DNA from: Chlorops oryzae
Lineage: Eukaryota; Arthropoda; Insecta; Diptera; Chloropidae
Direction of reading: 5' to 3'
NCBI GenBank assembly: GCA_020466095.1
Contig: CM035807.1
Span: 99,826,285-99,890,284 of the forward strand
DNA length: 64,000 nt
How positions within the stretch are numbered: position 1 is the first letter of the stretch; every line of letters starts with the position of its first letter. Shown here one piece after another: positions 45,743-56,560 of this stretch. The translations under genes and the position numbers were made by a program. Under the pieces are notes generated by a model that saw nothing but the letters and a program-made list of their open reading frames with translations, was not told the DNA's origin and did not search any database.

Positions 45743-48300
45743 TATTAGTTTCTTTTTGTCAATCTTTTACATCAAGGAGCTCCTGGGAAAGAAAATCCAG
45801 TCCATAATTTCTCTCAACGGGCCTGTAGGATATGAAATCATACGATGAGAGAATTAAAAGAATATATGAAGAGGTTGCTGAATGAACTTTTTCTCGCTGA
45901 TCATCAGATCCCAAAAAGATTTTCGTCATCATTGAAATTCAATGCGGCTGTTCTGCATGTCTTCATATTTGGAGATTCTGTTCTCATAAATTCAAAAGGA
46001 AAAATAAAAATACACTAAAAATACGAAGCCAACTACGAAAAAGAGATATCTCGTTATTTTGGGTTGTTAATGCTTTATCTATGTATTTTTCGAAATAATG
46101 TCTTTTTAATGTTGTTTTTGGTTCTAATACTCATGGCTGTGAAGTCCTCAAATAGAGAGTCTAGAACATTCTTTTGAGACAGAAGCGTTTGTTGCCAACA
46201 CTTGAGGCTCATCATCATTAATTCCATACAGAATGGTTTTCATGACAAAATTATATCGTAATAATTCAGTTCGTGATTTCAATTAGAAGAAAAATATTAA
46301 AGGTCTAGAAGAGCAGTCATATTCTAATATTAATTTGACCCATAGGAGTCTATAGCTCTTGACTCAAGTCTTGACTTGACAAGAGTCTTCAGTGTTATTA
46401 CGTAAAGAGGAGATTTTATGAGATCTTCCTTCTTAAAATATTTTTAATGTTTAATAGGAATTTCAAAAGATTTCAAAGTTCTAAAAATTAATGATACAAG
46501 TTAGTGTGTATATCAAATTTGGGAGGTTTTTTTTTTTATTTTTTGCTAAAGCCTTTTAATTGCTTTCTTTTCTATTATGAAATTATTATTATTTTTTTTA
46601 GTTTCTTGAACTTTTTTCTTTTTTCTTTTTTGCTTAAAGCGTTTCGAATGGCTCCCTTTTTAGGCGAAAAAAATTGAAAAAATTTAACACAGCTTTTAAA
46701 AAATTAACCCAGGTACCGTGTATATTGCTACAATTCACGCGGTCTACTTGTTACCCACGTCCATTGGCAGCGGCCTGAGAGTAGAAGACACGCCAAGAAA
46801 GTCCATAATTATTTTCGTAATCGTACACGCTTGTAAGCTGCTGTCCATTATGCGCTTGTCGCTGCGGGAGGTCAATTACTTTTGAACCATGGCTTTTAAG
46901 TCTAAAAGAAATAGCGCCGTAGTAGTCTGCTCTCTTTTCCGGTCGAAAAAGCCCACAGTTCATGTGTAAAAATCCCCCAAAAGAAAAAAAAAAAAAAAAC
47001 AAGGAACACCTTTTGTGTCTCAAACCGTGTATATTAGCAACCAAAAAAAAAAGAACCAATTTTTAAGCCTAATTTGATGTTTGTATTTTAAATCCGTGGC
47101 GTTTTGAGAGCTTAATTTTTCGCTTTGGCTCAAAAGAAAGAAAAAGAGAAAAAAAAAAACGAAGAAATACTAACATGTTTCGGCTGGAGTTGGGTGAAAG
47201 TTCAACTGCTGTCATGATCAATGGCTAGAGCCAGAGCCGGCGGCATGAGAATATATTCTTCTTCATTGAATCTCTGGGACTGTGGCTCATATTTAAAAAT
47301 TGTGGAAATAATTGTAAAGCGATGGTCGCAATTAGTAAATGGGCTTGAGAGTATTTCACTTCGAATTTTACCTTATTTTCGGCTTCTTCCAGGTAGGCTA
47401 AACGAACGTACCTACGAACTGCTGCAAAAGCCCGAGAGCTTGCTTAACCATTCAAATGGCTATGACGACGGCGAGCTAAAGCCGACGCGACGCACTTAGT
47501 GCTACTTAAACCTGCGTGGCTTTTATTTCTTAGAAAGTTACGCAAATCCATTTAATGAGACAAGTGAGAGGTTGAACCGCTGCTGGGAAAAGAGTAAAAG
47601 CCAATGAATGACCGATCGTAAATTCAGCACCTTTCCAAAAAAAAAAAAACAAATTTTTTACGGCTTTCCTGATTTTTTTCGTCTTCTTTTTTCGTTACTT
47701 TGAAAAGGGTAACAAACTCATTGAAAATAGCCGCATCAAAAGGGGAAAGCCAGGCGAATTTGCTTTTGAAGAGAAGCGAAACAAAAAAAATAAATAAAAA
47801 ATCTTCACGGCGAGGCTCCTTCTGCCCCTTTTGCGGCCAATTCGCAAAGCCTTTGGAAGCGAAAAACCTTCATATGTCACGTCAAGGGGACCGCGTTTCA
47901 AAATGTTCATCTTGTAAAGGGGTCCCGATAAAAGTCAGATTTTATATTTAAGCTTGACGTGATCCACTAATCGGCGGGATCGGAGAGCAATTTACAGATA
48001 TAATAATATTTTAAAGAGACACCAAAAGCGTTGCTCGAAATCGTCACACAAATCTACAATTTGTATCATCAACAGCGGGCTGATCTCGCTCCCGAAATGT
48101 TAATGACTTTCCATATCGCCTATTCCTATAATGATGATGATTATAGTTCCAACGCTAGTTACGAAGCCGGCCGGATAATAATAACAATGACGACTGCGTT
48201 GGCGATGATGGTGCAAGTTCGCGTGTATTTCGATTGTCGTGCCCAACGAACCGTGAACCGGGTGATGTGAATGATTGTCATGTACCTGTGCTTATAGCAC
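45743..48300. other. Spacer, no recognised gene
   Basis: T- and A-rich runs (46530, 46620, 46990, 47045, 47640). A 92-codon plus frame at 47221-47499 lacks family features and splice context. A GTCAC-like AT-poor patch near 47730-47940 has no recognised product. Confidence 0.4.
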
Positions 48301-48535
48301 GGTGCACATATGAGGGGGGAGGATCTTTTTTTTTTTTTTTTTTTTTTTGGTAAGCTAAATACACGCTATGTCTAATATGGTTGTAGGTATCGCTATCTAT
48401 ACAATGGTGATACAATTCAAATTTAAATTTCCGCTTAATGTGACCAGCTTTCCTTATTTTTCCGGTACGATAAAGGTCTACCATTGAGGGCTTTAGTTCG
48501 CTTTAAAATGTTATAGTTTTTGTGTGTTCTTTTTG

Positions 48536-48733
48536 GATGGCCTTCGTGGCGTAGTTGGTCGCCAACTTGCGAAGCGAAAGGCTCTGGGTTCAACTCCCAG
48601 CTGAGGTCGTGGATGTTTCTGCCGTTTTTTCTGTTACTTTTTTTTCTTTGTTTTCCCATTATTCGTGGTATCACAACGGACCCTTGTGAAGGCCTAAGTG
48701 TCTCACCCTTGGTGGCAGCCACACTAACCTATG
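48536..48733 (+). mobile_element. tRNA-derived SINE, full-length copy
   Basis: The head is tRNA-like. An A box (TGGCGTAGTTGG, 48547-48558) and a B box (GGTTCAACTCC, 48587-48597) lie 40 bases apart. There is a good T arm (CTGGG...CCCAG), a D stem (GGCG/CGCC) and a mostly pairing acceptor stem. The tRNA-unrelated body has a pyrimidine-rich stretch, GTGGTATCACAACGG and the end GGTGGCAGCCACACTAACCT. RNA polymerase III would start at the head. A decayed minus-strand copy lies at 372-604. It is not a functional tRNA, since the anticodon arm is not intact. Confidence 0.8.
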
Positions 48734-49733
48734 GTTTTTTTTACCGGATTTTTAACCGGATATTTTACTGCATTTTTTACTGAAATTTCGTGAAGTTCAT
48801 TATTTTGCTTGGTAACGATATTCTTGAGAAAGTCTCTCACTTCTTGAGTTCTAGAAAATACTTTAAATTTGTGCTCTTTTCACTGTTTTTCTTTGATAGA
48901 AATTTTTTTACAGGACTGAGGTAAAAAAACACAACCTGGTCACTTCATTCTTAGTATTTTAATTCTTTTCATGTGACGAATGGAATTGAAATGAAGGCAA
49001 ATTTTTATAAGGGTATTTTGATAAACGCTAACTTAAAACTTTGTGTTCCTCACAAAAAAAAGAGGTCTCATTTTAATAGAACTGAAAGTACAAAAGGAAT
49101 TTTTCGAGGGGCACCCATAAAGCCGGGTAATTAATTGTGGTTAAAAATTCCTGCTTGCTGGCGTTAAACAGGAAAGAACCTTAACTTTCTATGGAAATAG
49201 AGAGTGCTCCGTTTTGCTCCTGAAGTGGCAAAGCTGACAGTTCCTGGTTTGGGCGAGCGGTTCGCTTAGCAACGGGAATGAATTTTATTTCGATTAAGGA
49301 AATGACGCGGCGAAAAATGCTGTTTCCCAATTTACTGCTTAAAAATGCATGATAATTAAGTTAACCCACAGTAGGTGCTGGGCTGTGGGAAATATTCACC
49401 AGCATTTAAAGTCTATTAATTCTGTATGAATTTATTAGAAAATTGTTTTTTTTTTCAGCTTCACATAGAAATTGCTTCGGTCGAATGAAATTTTACTAAA
49501 AAAAAAAAATATCTTATTAATAATACTCAGCCTACCATATTCGGAGTGCTCCGAAAAGTAGTGTAAAGGACTGCATTTAATGTATCCTGACGAAGTGCTT
49601 TCGGAGTGCTCCGAATAGGAGCATAAAAGGACTTCTAACAGATTAGAGAAGTAGTGCTTTTGCAAAGGTATCAAAAAACATTTAGGGAGACTAAACGAGT
49701 CTGCTACTCAATTTTGAAGCAGATATCCAGCCC
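48734..49733. other. Spacer, no gene seen
   Basis: AT-rich. CTTTCGGAGTGCTCCGAA occurs as a perfect short palindrome near 49600, with a similar CGGAGTGCTCCG near 49541; each is followed by TAGGAGCATAAAAGGACT or a variant. No gene is seen. Confidence 0.45.
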
Positions 49734-49842
49734 TATTCTGAAAAATATTTCACGTGAAATTTTCCGACAGTTTCAATAGAAATTTGTATTGAAACGGCCG
49801 CAAAAGTTCACGTGAAATATTATTCACAATAGGCCTGATCAT
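49730..49842. mobile_element. Hairpin MITE with TTTCACGTGAAA core
   Basis: CCCTATTCTGAAAAATATTT followed by CACGTGAAATTTT pairs with TTCACGTGAAATATTATTCA followed by CAATAGG. About 110 bp, non-coding. The CAGCCC(T/G)ATTCTG start resembles family B at 59190. Confidence 0.6.
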
Positions 49843-49906
49843 TAACCGATTGAGCTGAAATTTTGTGTACACGTTTAGTTTGGATGACAATACATGATAA
49901 GCTGTG

Positions 49907-50430
49907 TGACGTCATTCTAAATCCAATATGGTGGACCATCCAAGATGGCGGAATTGTTATTTTTAATGCATTTCTCTAATATGGGTATCAAATAAAAGAA
50001 ATTGTTAAGGGTTACTCGGTAAATAATGTGACGTCATTCTAAATCCAATATGGTGGAACATCCAAGATGGCGGAATAGTTATTTTTAATGCATTTATCCA
50101 ATATGGGTATCAAATGAATAGGCTTATTGAGAGTATCTCGAAAAATAATGTGACGTCATTCTAAATCCAATATGGTGGACCATCCAAGATGGCGGAATAG
50201 TTATTTTTAATGCATTTCTCCAATATGGGTATCAAATGAATGTGCTTATTGAGAGTAAACTCGGTAAATAATGTGACTCATTCTAAATCCAATATGGCGG
50301 AACATCCAAGATGGCGGAATTGTTATTTTTAATGCATTTCTCCAATATGGGTATCAAATGAAAGGGCTTGTTGAGAGTAACTCGAAATGTGACTCATTCT
50401 AAATCAATTGCGACATCCAAGATGGCGGAA
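49907..50430 (+). repeat. Five-unit tandem array, unit about 121 bp
   Basis: GTGACGTCATTCTAAATCCA starts units at 49907, 50028, 50150, 50273 and 50389 (spacings 121, 122, 123 and 116). Each unit carries GTGAC(GT)CATTC, CCAATATGG and CATCCAAGATGGCGGAA, then AATATGGGTATCAAAT. Units 4 and 5 lose GT from TGACGTCA, and unit 5 is shortened. Degenerate traces continue to about 50560. Confidence 0.92.
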
Positions 50431-50560
50431 TTTTTTTTTTGCTGATAACATCTATCAAATGAGCGGAATTGTTAATGTAATTGACGTAAATAACGTCTAT
50501 TTAAATGCACTAGCGGATTTCATTTTTCTAAATGAGTAAATTGACGCCATAATAAATTGC

Positions 50561-53039
50561 ATAAAAAAGATTTTTTACATAATAAATTAAATGCACTAAA
50601 AGGAAGAAAATAAACTTTTACTTTAAAAATTGAAGTTTCAACTTTCAAATCGATTTAGTTCACATACGGAAGTTCGAAAAAGATCAAACTAAGCGAATAA
50701 TTAAAAAAAATTTTTTTTACTTCCGTTGCCAAATGAAATCAAAATAGATTTCCAAACATTATTGCCCAAGAATAGAGCAACTTTTCTGAAAAACAAAAAA
50801 AAAGAGGAGCGAAAAAGAAATAAAATTAATTATTGAAAAAATCTTTTTTGCAAAGTAAGCATTTCGAAATTGACACGGTTACGAGCAAGTATTTCATCAC
50901 AAGCCTTGCCGATCGCGCTGGTCAGTTGCTCATCATACGCTTTGCTTATTTATTGTATTTCTATGATTCATATTATTTTTTTGACCGGTTGTGTTTATTC
51001 TTGTTTTCACTTGCCATCGCTTTTGCAATCAAACATTGCAAAAAAAAAAAAAATATCGAGTGAGAAAGCTAAAGTCGGCCATCAATGGCTGTGATATACC
51101 CAGCTTTTGTACCTTCTTTGTTCTTCTTTCTAAAAATCACTATTCATGGGCGTGGCTGGGGAAGTAGCAATGCCTTTTTTATTAGTTCTCTATCCAATAA
51201 AAAAATATTTTGTGTGCTTTTCGGGAAATTAAAGAATTTTTGGGTTGGAGAGAATTTTGTCGTGGGAAACATACGGACCGTTCGGTTGAACAGATCCCTC
51301 TCGCTTCCCCGTGCGTTTCTCACCTATAAACTTCGAGCTTGCCGTGATATAATTCTCCTAATCTAAAGCCGGACTTGGAACTTTTCATTATACTCTTTTA
51401 TTACCCGCGAGGGGATCGTCTTCGGACGGTTACGGGTTTGGCGCACCCGCGGCCCTTAGCCCAGCCTTCACTAGCAGGTTGATCGGGTGTTGGATCAAAC
51501 TGGTAGTGTGGGTTGACCATATGACTTTAAACATAGTTCAGCGGGAACTGGAAGCGCTAGAACCGATTTTTTGCAGTTCTGCCTAGTCTCAGGACAGCTC
51601 CCTCTTATTGAAGTCTGGCTAGATTTGTGGTTTTTACAAAGCGTGGATAGCCTCGCAATTCGACCAAGGCCTGCCGTCACTATCAACGCCCACTTTGGGA
51701 GTGAAATTGGATTCATTAAATAGGCATGCGAGTGAAGTGGAGTGAAGGACCATGTCCATAAACCTCACGTTAATCCCCCCACGGATAAAAACTTTTTTAT
51801 TGAGTCTGTGGACGATGTTGTTTGAAAAATATCCATATTTGTTTTTAAAGATCAATCTCAGATCCTGTGAAAGATTTGGACGAAAATTCTATAATGTGTT
51901 GACTCAACAATTGTGAAGAGAATTAATGGATCTCCAACAAAATTCTCACTGAAGCAAGATAAATACCTCTGATGTACCCTGCTGGGTAAAAAACAAAATA
52001 AATCAATATTTTGTATGCAATTTGGACTAATCAAGGCGCAGCTTTTGAACGAAAATACCACAGATTAATTGGATATAAAGTTAGAAATTATTTTCTTTTC
52101 TATTTAAAATCCAGCACTCTACATTCATGATGGCACAATAAATTGATTAGAAAGAGACCGAAAAATAAACCGCATATTAATAAGGTGAAAAAATGGGCTC
52201 CCCGCCACAGGAACTCGACTCATTAATCCTTTGATCAAAAGCTTTCAATTCTTAGCACTGACTAATATATTGGATAAAGATTTTATGGACTTCACTTTTA
52301 ATCAATGCAAATCAAAATTGAAGTCATTAGTTAACAAAAGAAAACATAAAAAAAAAAACTGCCAGCTTTAGGCACTGACAGGTCACGTGCTATATTTACG
52401 ATCAAAATCGATGCTCTTCAAATCCAATCCCAAGTGCAACAGTATCCCAGAGCTGCACTGCGCTGTGGCGTGCCGTTGGAGGTGCTGCAATAAACAAGAA
52501 ATCTCAAGCAGCTTCTTTAAAACCGTTGGCAAAAAATAAATCATCGGATTTACGAGCGTAGCAACGGTGAGGTTTCTTCTGGCCGCCGCGTCGCGTTGCT
52601 TTGGTCTCACCAGTTGAGTAACTGTCAAATAAAACGAGCGAGAATGAAAAATAAAAAATTGCAAAATTATGATGGCTTTCCACCCAAAACAATAACTCTA
52701 CTTGGACCTGCCCGAACTGAACTGAATGACTGAATGACTGACCGCCCGACTGACTGCATGCGGATGTGCATGGGTAGTAAGCTTTCCTGTTTTCTTTGGT
52801 CTAATTGCGTGTACGCTGCTGGGACTCTGGACTGACGGATTATAAAATGCTCATGCAGTAGCGCTTCAAAGTTTTGATGAAGATATCTTTGTAAGGATTT
52901 GCTGATTGATTATAGCCTGATTATGATATAAGAATATATGGCAGGTATTTGCAGCTACTTCTTTTACGTTTGAAAGGATTTTCACACAGATGCTGGCTTA
53001 GTTTTCGATATTTATTCAGTTTGAAATAGGGATTTGCTG
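50561..53039. other. Spacer with a GC-richer patch
   Basis: Mostly AT-rich. From about 51400 to 51770 the composition rises in GC (for example TTACCCGCGAGGGGATCGTC) and could be a worn exon or transposon remnant. No frame is convincing on either strand. Confidence 0.35.
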
Positions 53040-53160
53040 AAAATATCGATACTTAGAAATATCGATGTCTCTTAAGCATCTTTCGATATGAAAATTATGA
53101 TCGATATTTTTATTTCGATGTATCGGAAATCGAAACGTAAAATCCAATAATGATTTTTTT
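53040..53160. repeat. Cluster of ATCGAT/CGATA motifs
   Basis: Several ATATCGAT, ATCGATG and CGATATT strings in both orientations over 120 bases, similar in content to the array at 54928-55208. Confidence 0.5.
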
Positions 53161-53727
53161 CAATCATCGCCTGTGTGTTTTGGGGAAAGAGACGCTTGTT
53201 TGAAGTTCAAAGTATGTATTTTGTTCAATAAAAGAAGTCAGAACAAAAATCGTCGATATATCCTTCAGCTCATCTCTACTTCCAACCTTGACATGAAAAA
53301 TGCAAAGAACAGTTTGGTCTTCAGTCTCTTATAATTCTAATGTGATTTAAGTTTTTTGACATTTACATGTATAGTACCCATAATACACTATTATATATAC
53401 TAATAACACTACGCCTAAACTGTTGAACCGATTTCATCTATATGTATGTTGTATTTTTACTCTCTTTTCATAAAAATTAAAGATTTTTTGAAACGGTTGA
53501 ACGATAATGGGGCTACGACTAAAAAATATTGACAAAAAATCGCCAAACCTTTCCTAGCGAATATTTAAAAAACGCGAGCTAACTTTCAAATTTTAAGCAT
53601 ATATTTGGATTCAGCGAAACAAATACGACAAAACAAAGTTGGTTTCAAGTCAAAGGCAAATTTAGTGTTGAGCAGTGTAATTAGAGCTGCAGAACGCTCG
53701 ATATTTGCGACGATATATAGTCTCGAT

Positions 53728-54620
53728 CAGACCTGTTAAATAATGATTATTTAATTAATGATTAATTAATCAGATTATTTTTTTCTTATGAGTGAAATAG
53801 TGATTATTTTTGTATGACCTATATTAATCAATGATTGCGATTACCAAATAATCATGAAATAATCATGATTATTTTAGATTAATGAAAAAAATCAGAAAAA
53901 ATCAAAAAATAATCAAAAAAATAATCCCGATTAATTTTAGATTATTTTTGAATATTTTTGATTTTTTTTGATTATTTTTGATTTTTCCTGATTATTTTTG
54001 GGTTTTTTGATTTTTTTTGATTAATTTTGATTTGTTCTGATTTTTTTATTAATTTTAATTATTTTCAATTTGTAATTGAATATAATTAAATGTAGTACAG
54101 CGAGGGGCCCATATGTCCTTGCCTATGACATCGCAATGTAAAATTCGCCTCTCGAAAGTATTGCCGGTGGTTTCACGAGGGGTGGTCCTAACCACAGGTG
54201 GCCGGTGAATTCACTTGTCCGTTGCCGGTCCCACGGACTATAGGGAAACTTTGGAAAACGATGTTATTCAAATACAAATTGAAAATAATTAAAATCAATA
54301 AAAAAATCAGAACAAATCAAAAATAATCAAAAAAAATCAAAAAACCCAAAAATAATCAGGAAAAATCAAAAATAATCAAAAAAAAAATCAAAAATATTCA
54401 AAAATTATCTAAAATTAATCGGGATTATTTTTTTGATTATTTTTTGATTTTTTCTGATTTTTTTCATTAATCTGAAATAGTCCTGATTATTTCACGATTA
54501 TTTGGTAATCGCAATCATTAATAATCAAAAATTTCAAGAAGTTAAATTAATAAAGATTATGGATTAAAAAAAGAACAATAATTCATGATTATTAATCTTA
54601 ATCGGGATTTAACAGGTCTG
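53728..54620. mobile_element. hAT-type giant foldback element
   Basis: An 893-bp element with termini CAGACCTGTTAAAT and the exact reverse complement. Exact 8-bp duplications GTCTCGAT flank it (53720-53727 and 54621-54628). The arms are about 350 bp each and consist of tandem GATTATTTTTGATT-like units (AATCAAAAATAATC on the other arm), so each arm is itself repetitive. The central 200 bases (about 54080-54270) are unique and GC-rich (ATTGCCGGTGG, CAGGTGGCCGGTGAATTC). No open frame is seen. Confidence 0.88.
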
Positions 54621-54927
54621 GTCTCGATGGCCTAAAGTCTGAATTTAAAACTTAATGTTGATCCTATAATAATTTAATAATATATTGTGCATAAGTGTAG
54701 CTCCTCAATTTATATCCCGTGGTTATATACAAGCAGCCGAATTTTAAAGCCTCACTCAATTTTCCATACTTTGTAACCATAGTATACGCAGTTTAGCATG
54801 ACGCCTATAATTCTCATTTGGTTTCTAAAATGGGACACATAAGACTCGTAGAATTTCTGAAGGTTTTTTATGACGTGATCAAGCTAGAAGGTCTGTAATT
54901 TTGTCTTATTTTTTGGTTTAAAAGAGC

Positions 54928-55208
54928 CATAATCGATAGTTTTAATAATCGATCGTTTCAATATTCGATAGTTTCAATAATCGGTAGGTTTAATAACCGA
55001 TATTTTCAATAATCCATCGGTTAAATAAGCGATTGTGTCAATAGTCTATAGATTTATTAATCGATAGGTTCAATAATCTATAGTTCATAATCACTACGGT
55101 TGTCAATCGATAGTCAAAAATTATCGATATTTTCTATAATTGATCGTTTCTAGAACCGATAGTTTCGAAATCGATAATTTTGACAATCGATAATTTTGAT
55201 AATCGAAA
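54928..55208. repeat. CGATA-rich degenerate minisatellite
   Basis: Units of about 19 bases of the form AATCGATAGTTTCAATA repeat for about 280 bases with substitutions (ATCGATAGTTTT, ATCGATCGTTTC, TTCGATAGTTTC, ACCGATATTTTC and so on). CGATA/TATCG motifs are dense. A few more ATCGAT/AACTATCGAT strings occur at 55335-55400. Confidence 0.8.
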
Positions 55209-55400
55209 GAGGAATTTCCGAGCGGCTCTCGCCCTTATCTAAATAAAGACATTTTTAGGAATCTGTTCATTTCAAAAAGAAGAAAGTCCTCTGTCACCAA
55301 CAGCACCACCTTTCCAATGTTAAAGTGTCCATGAATCGAAACTATCGATCGTCTTCAAAAACCATCGATGTTTTTGATAGTTTGAAACCATAGATAGTAG

Positions 55401-56560
55401 TTCTAACTTTAACAAGATCTCAACAAAACTAATATAGTATGTACTCTGGTTACGATGGATATAAAAAGGAAGAAAAAACTAACAAGCAAACTTAATGGAT
55501 TTTACGGTTCAAGAGCCCCGTCAATAATTCTAGTTTCTGACGATGGCCTGACCATCTGGAGGTCTCGTATCGGGTATTTCCATTTCTAGCTTATCCTTTT
55601 ACCTCCTAAAAGTTTGAGCGAAATCGGTGGTGAGGACGATTAGGCGGCTAAGGCCTGAGGAGTAATGAACATTTCTCCAAATTCTTAGGGGATTTTTTGA
55701 TGCTGTTCAGCTGCGATAACTCAGAAAGTTATTGAATTCAGAAAAACATTGGACTGCAATTTTATAATAATTTTTTTCAATTTTTTTTAAACAAAATTTG
55801 TTCAAATAAAAACTTGATAAACACTTCGGAGACTTAAAATTGAACTTCCTTGTGAACGACTTCATAATTTTATGCATAAATTTTTTTAAAATAATTACTT
55901 TTACATATTAACTTAAAGAAAGGCCATCAAGAAAAGTTCAAAACCACGTAGCAGGAAATTAAGACCTCTGACCGAGATAATTTAGTTACAGGAAAGTTTC
56001 TTCACAGTATCAAAATGAGAGAAAAAAAAAACCAAAGAAAGAAAGAAAGAAATCTGATTGAAACTGAAGCGAAAGATCCGACGGGAAAAAATCCAAGAAC
56101 ATAACAAAAAGGAGCGGAAGTGATTCGCGTAAGAAAAACATGAAACAACTGAACGCGAGAATATCTGAGACTGATGAACTCACGAGCAGAAAAAAAAAAA
56201 AAAAGAAATTCAGATAGACAAGCCGACAATGTATGTAGAAAACATCATCACAAAAAGAACAGCGAATATGTATAATAAAACATGACGTGGCGATAAAAGG
56301 AGCAAAAGAGGGCAACAATTTTGAAGAAAAAAAAAAAAAACAAAAAAATTAACCAACTGAAACAGTATGCAAGCAGGTGGCATCAAATGAAATGATTTCG
56401 GATATGATTCCTCATTTCTAGTCCGTAAAATCTTACTTTGGAATGAGCTCATCCAAACGGAAGTTCATAAACTGGACTAGAGCCAGTAAGATGAAAGCTT
56501 CAAATTACGACAATTGTAGCGTTTTGAATTTTTATTTTTTTTTTTTATAAATCATAATCC
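55401..56560. other. Spacer, no gene seen
   Basis: AT-rich, with A-rich runs on plus (56020-56050, 56190-56205, 56325-56345) that create low-complexity Phe-rich frames on minus. No gene is recognised. Confidence 0.4.

Noticed and set aside
47221..47499. 92-codon open frame on plus
   Set aside because: No recognisable domain, no splice context and ordinary composition; not enough to call a gene.
48536..48610. A functional tRNA gene
   Set aside because: D and T arms fold but the anticodon arm does not, and the head is joined to a SINE body seen twice in the window.
51400..51770. GC-richer patch as an exon or retroelement piece
   Set aside because: No frame stays open with convincing motifs on either strand; kept only as a spacer note.
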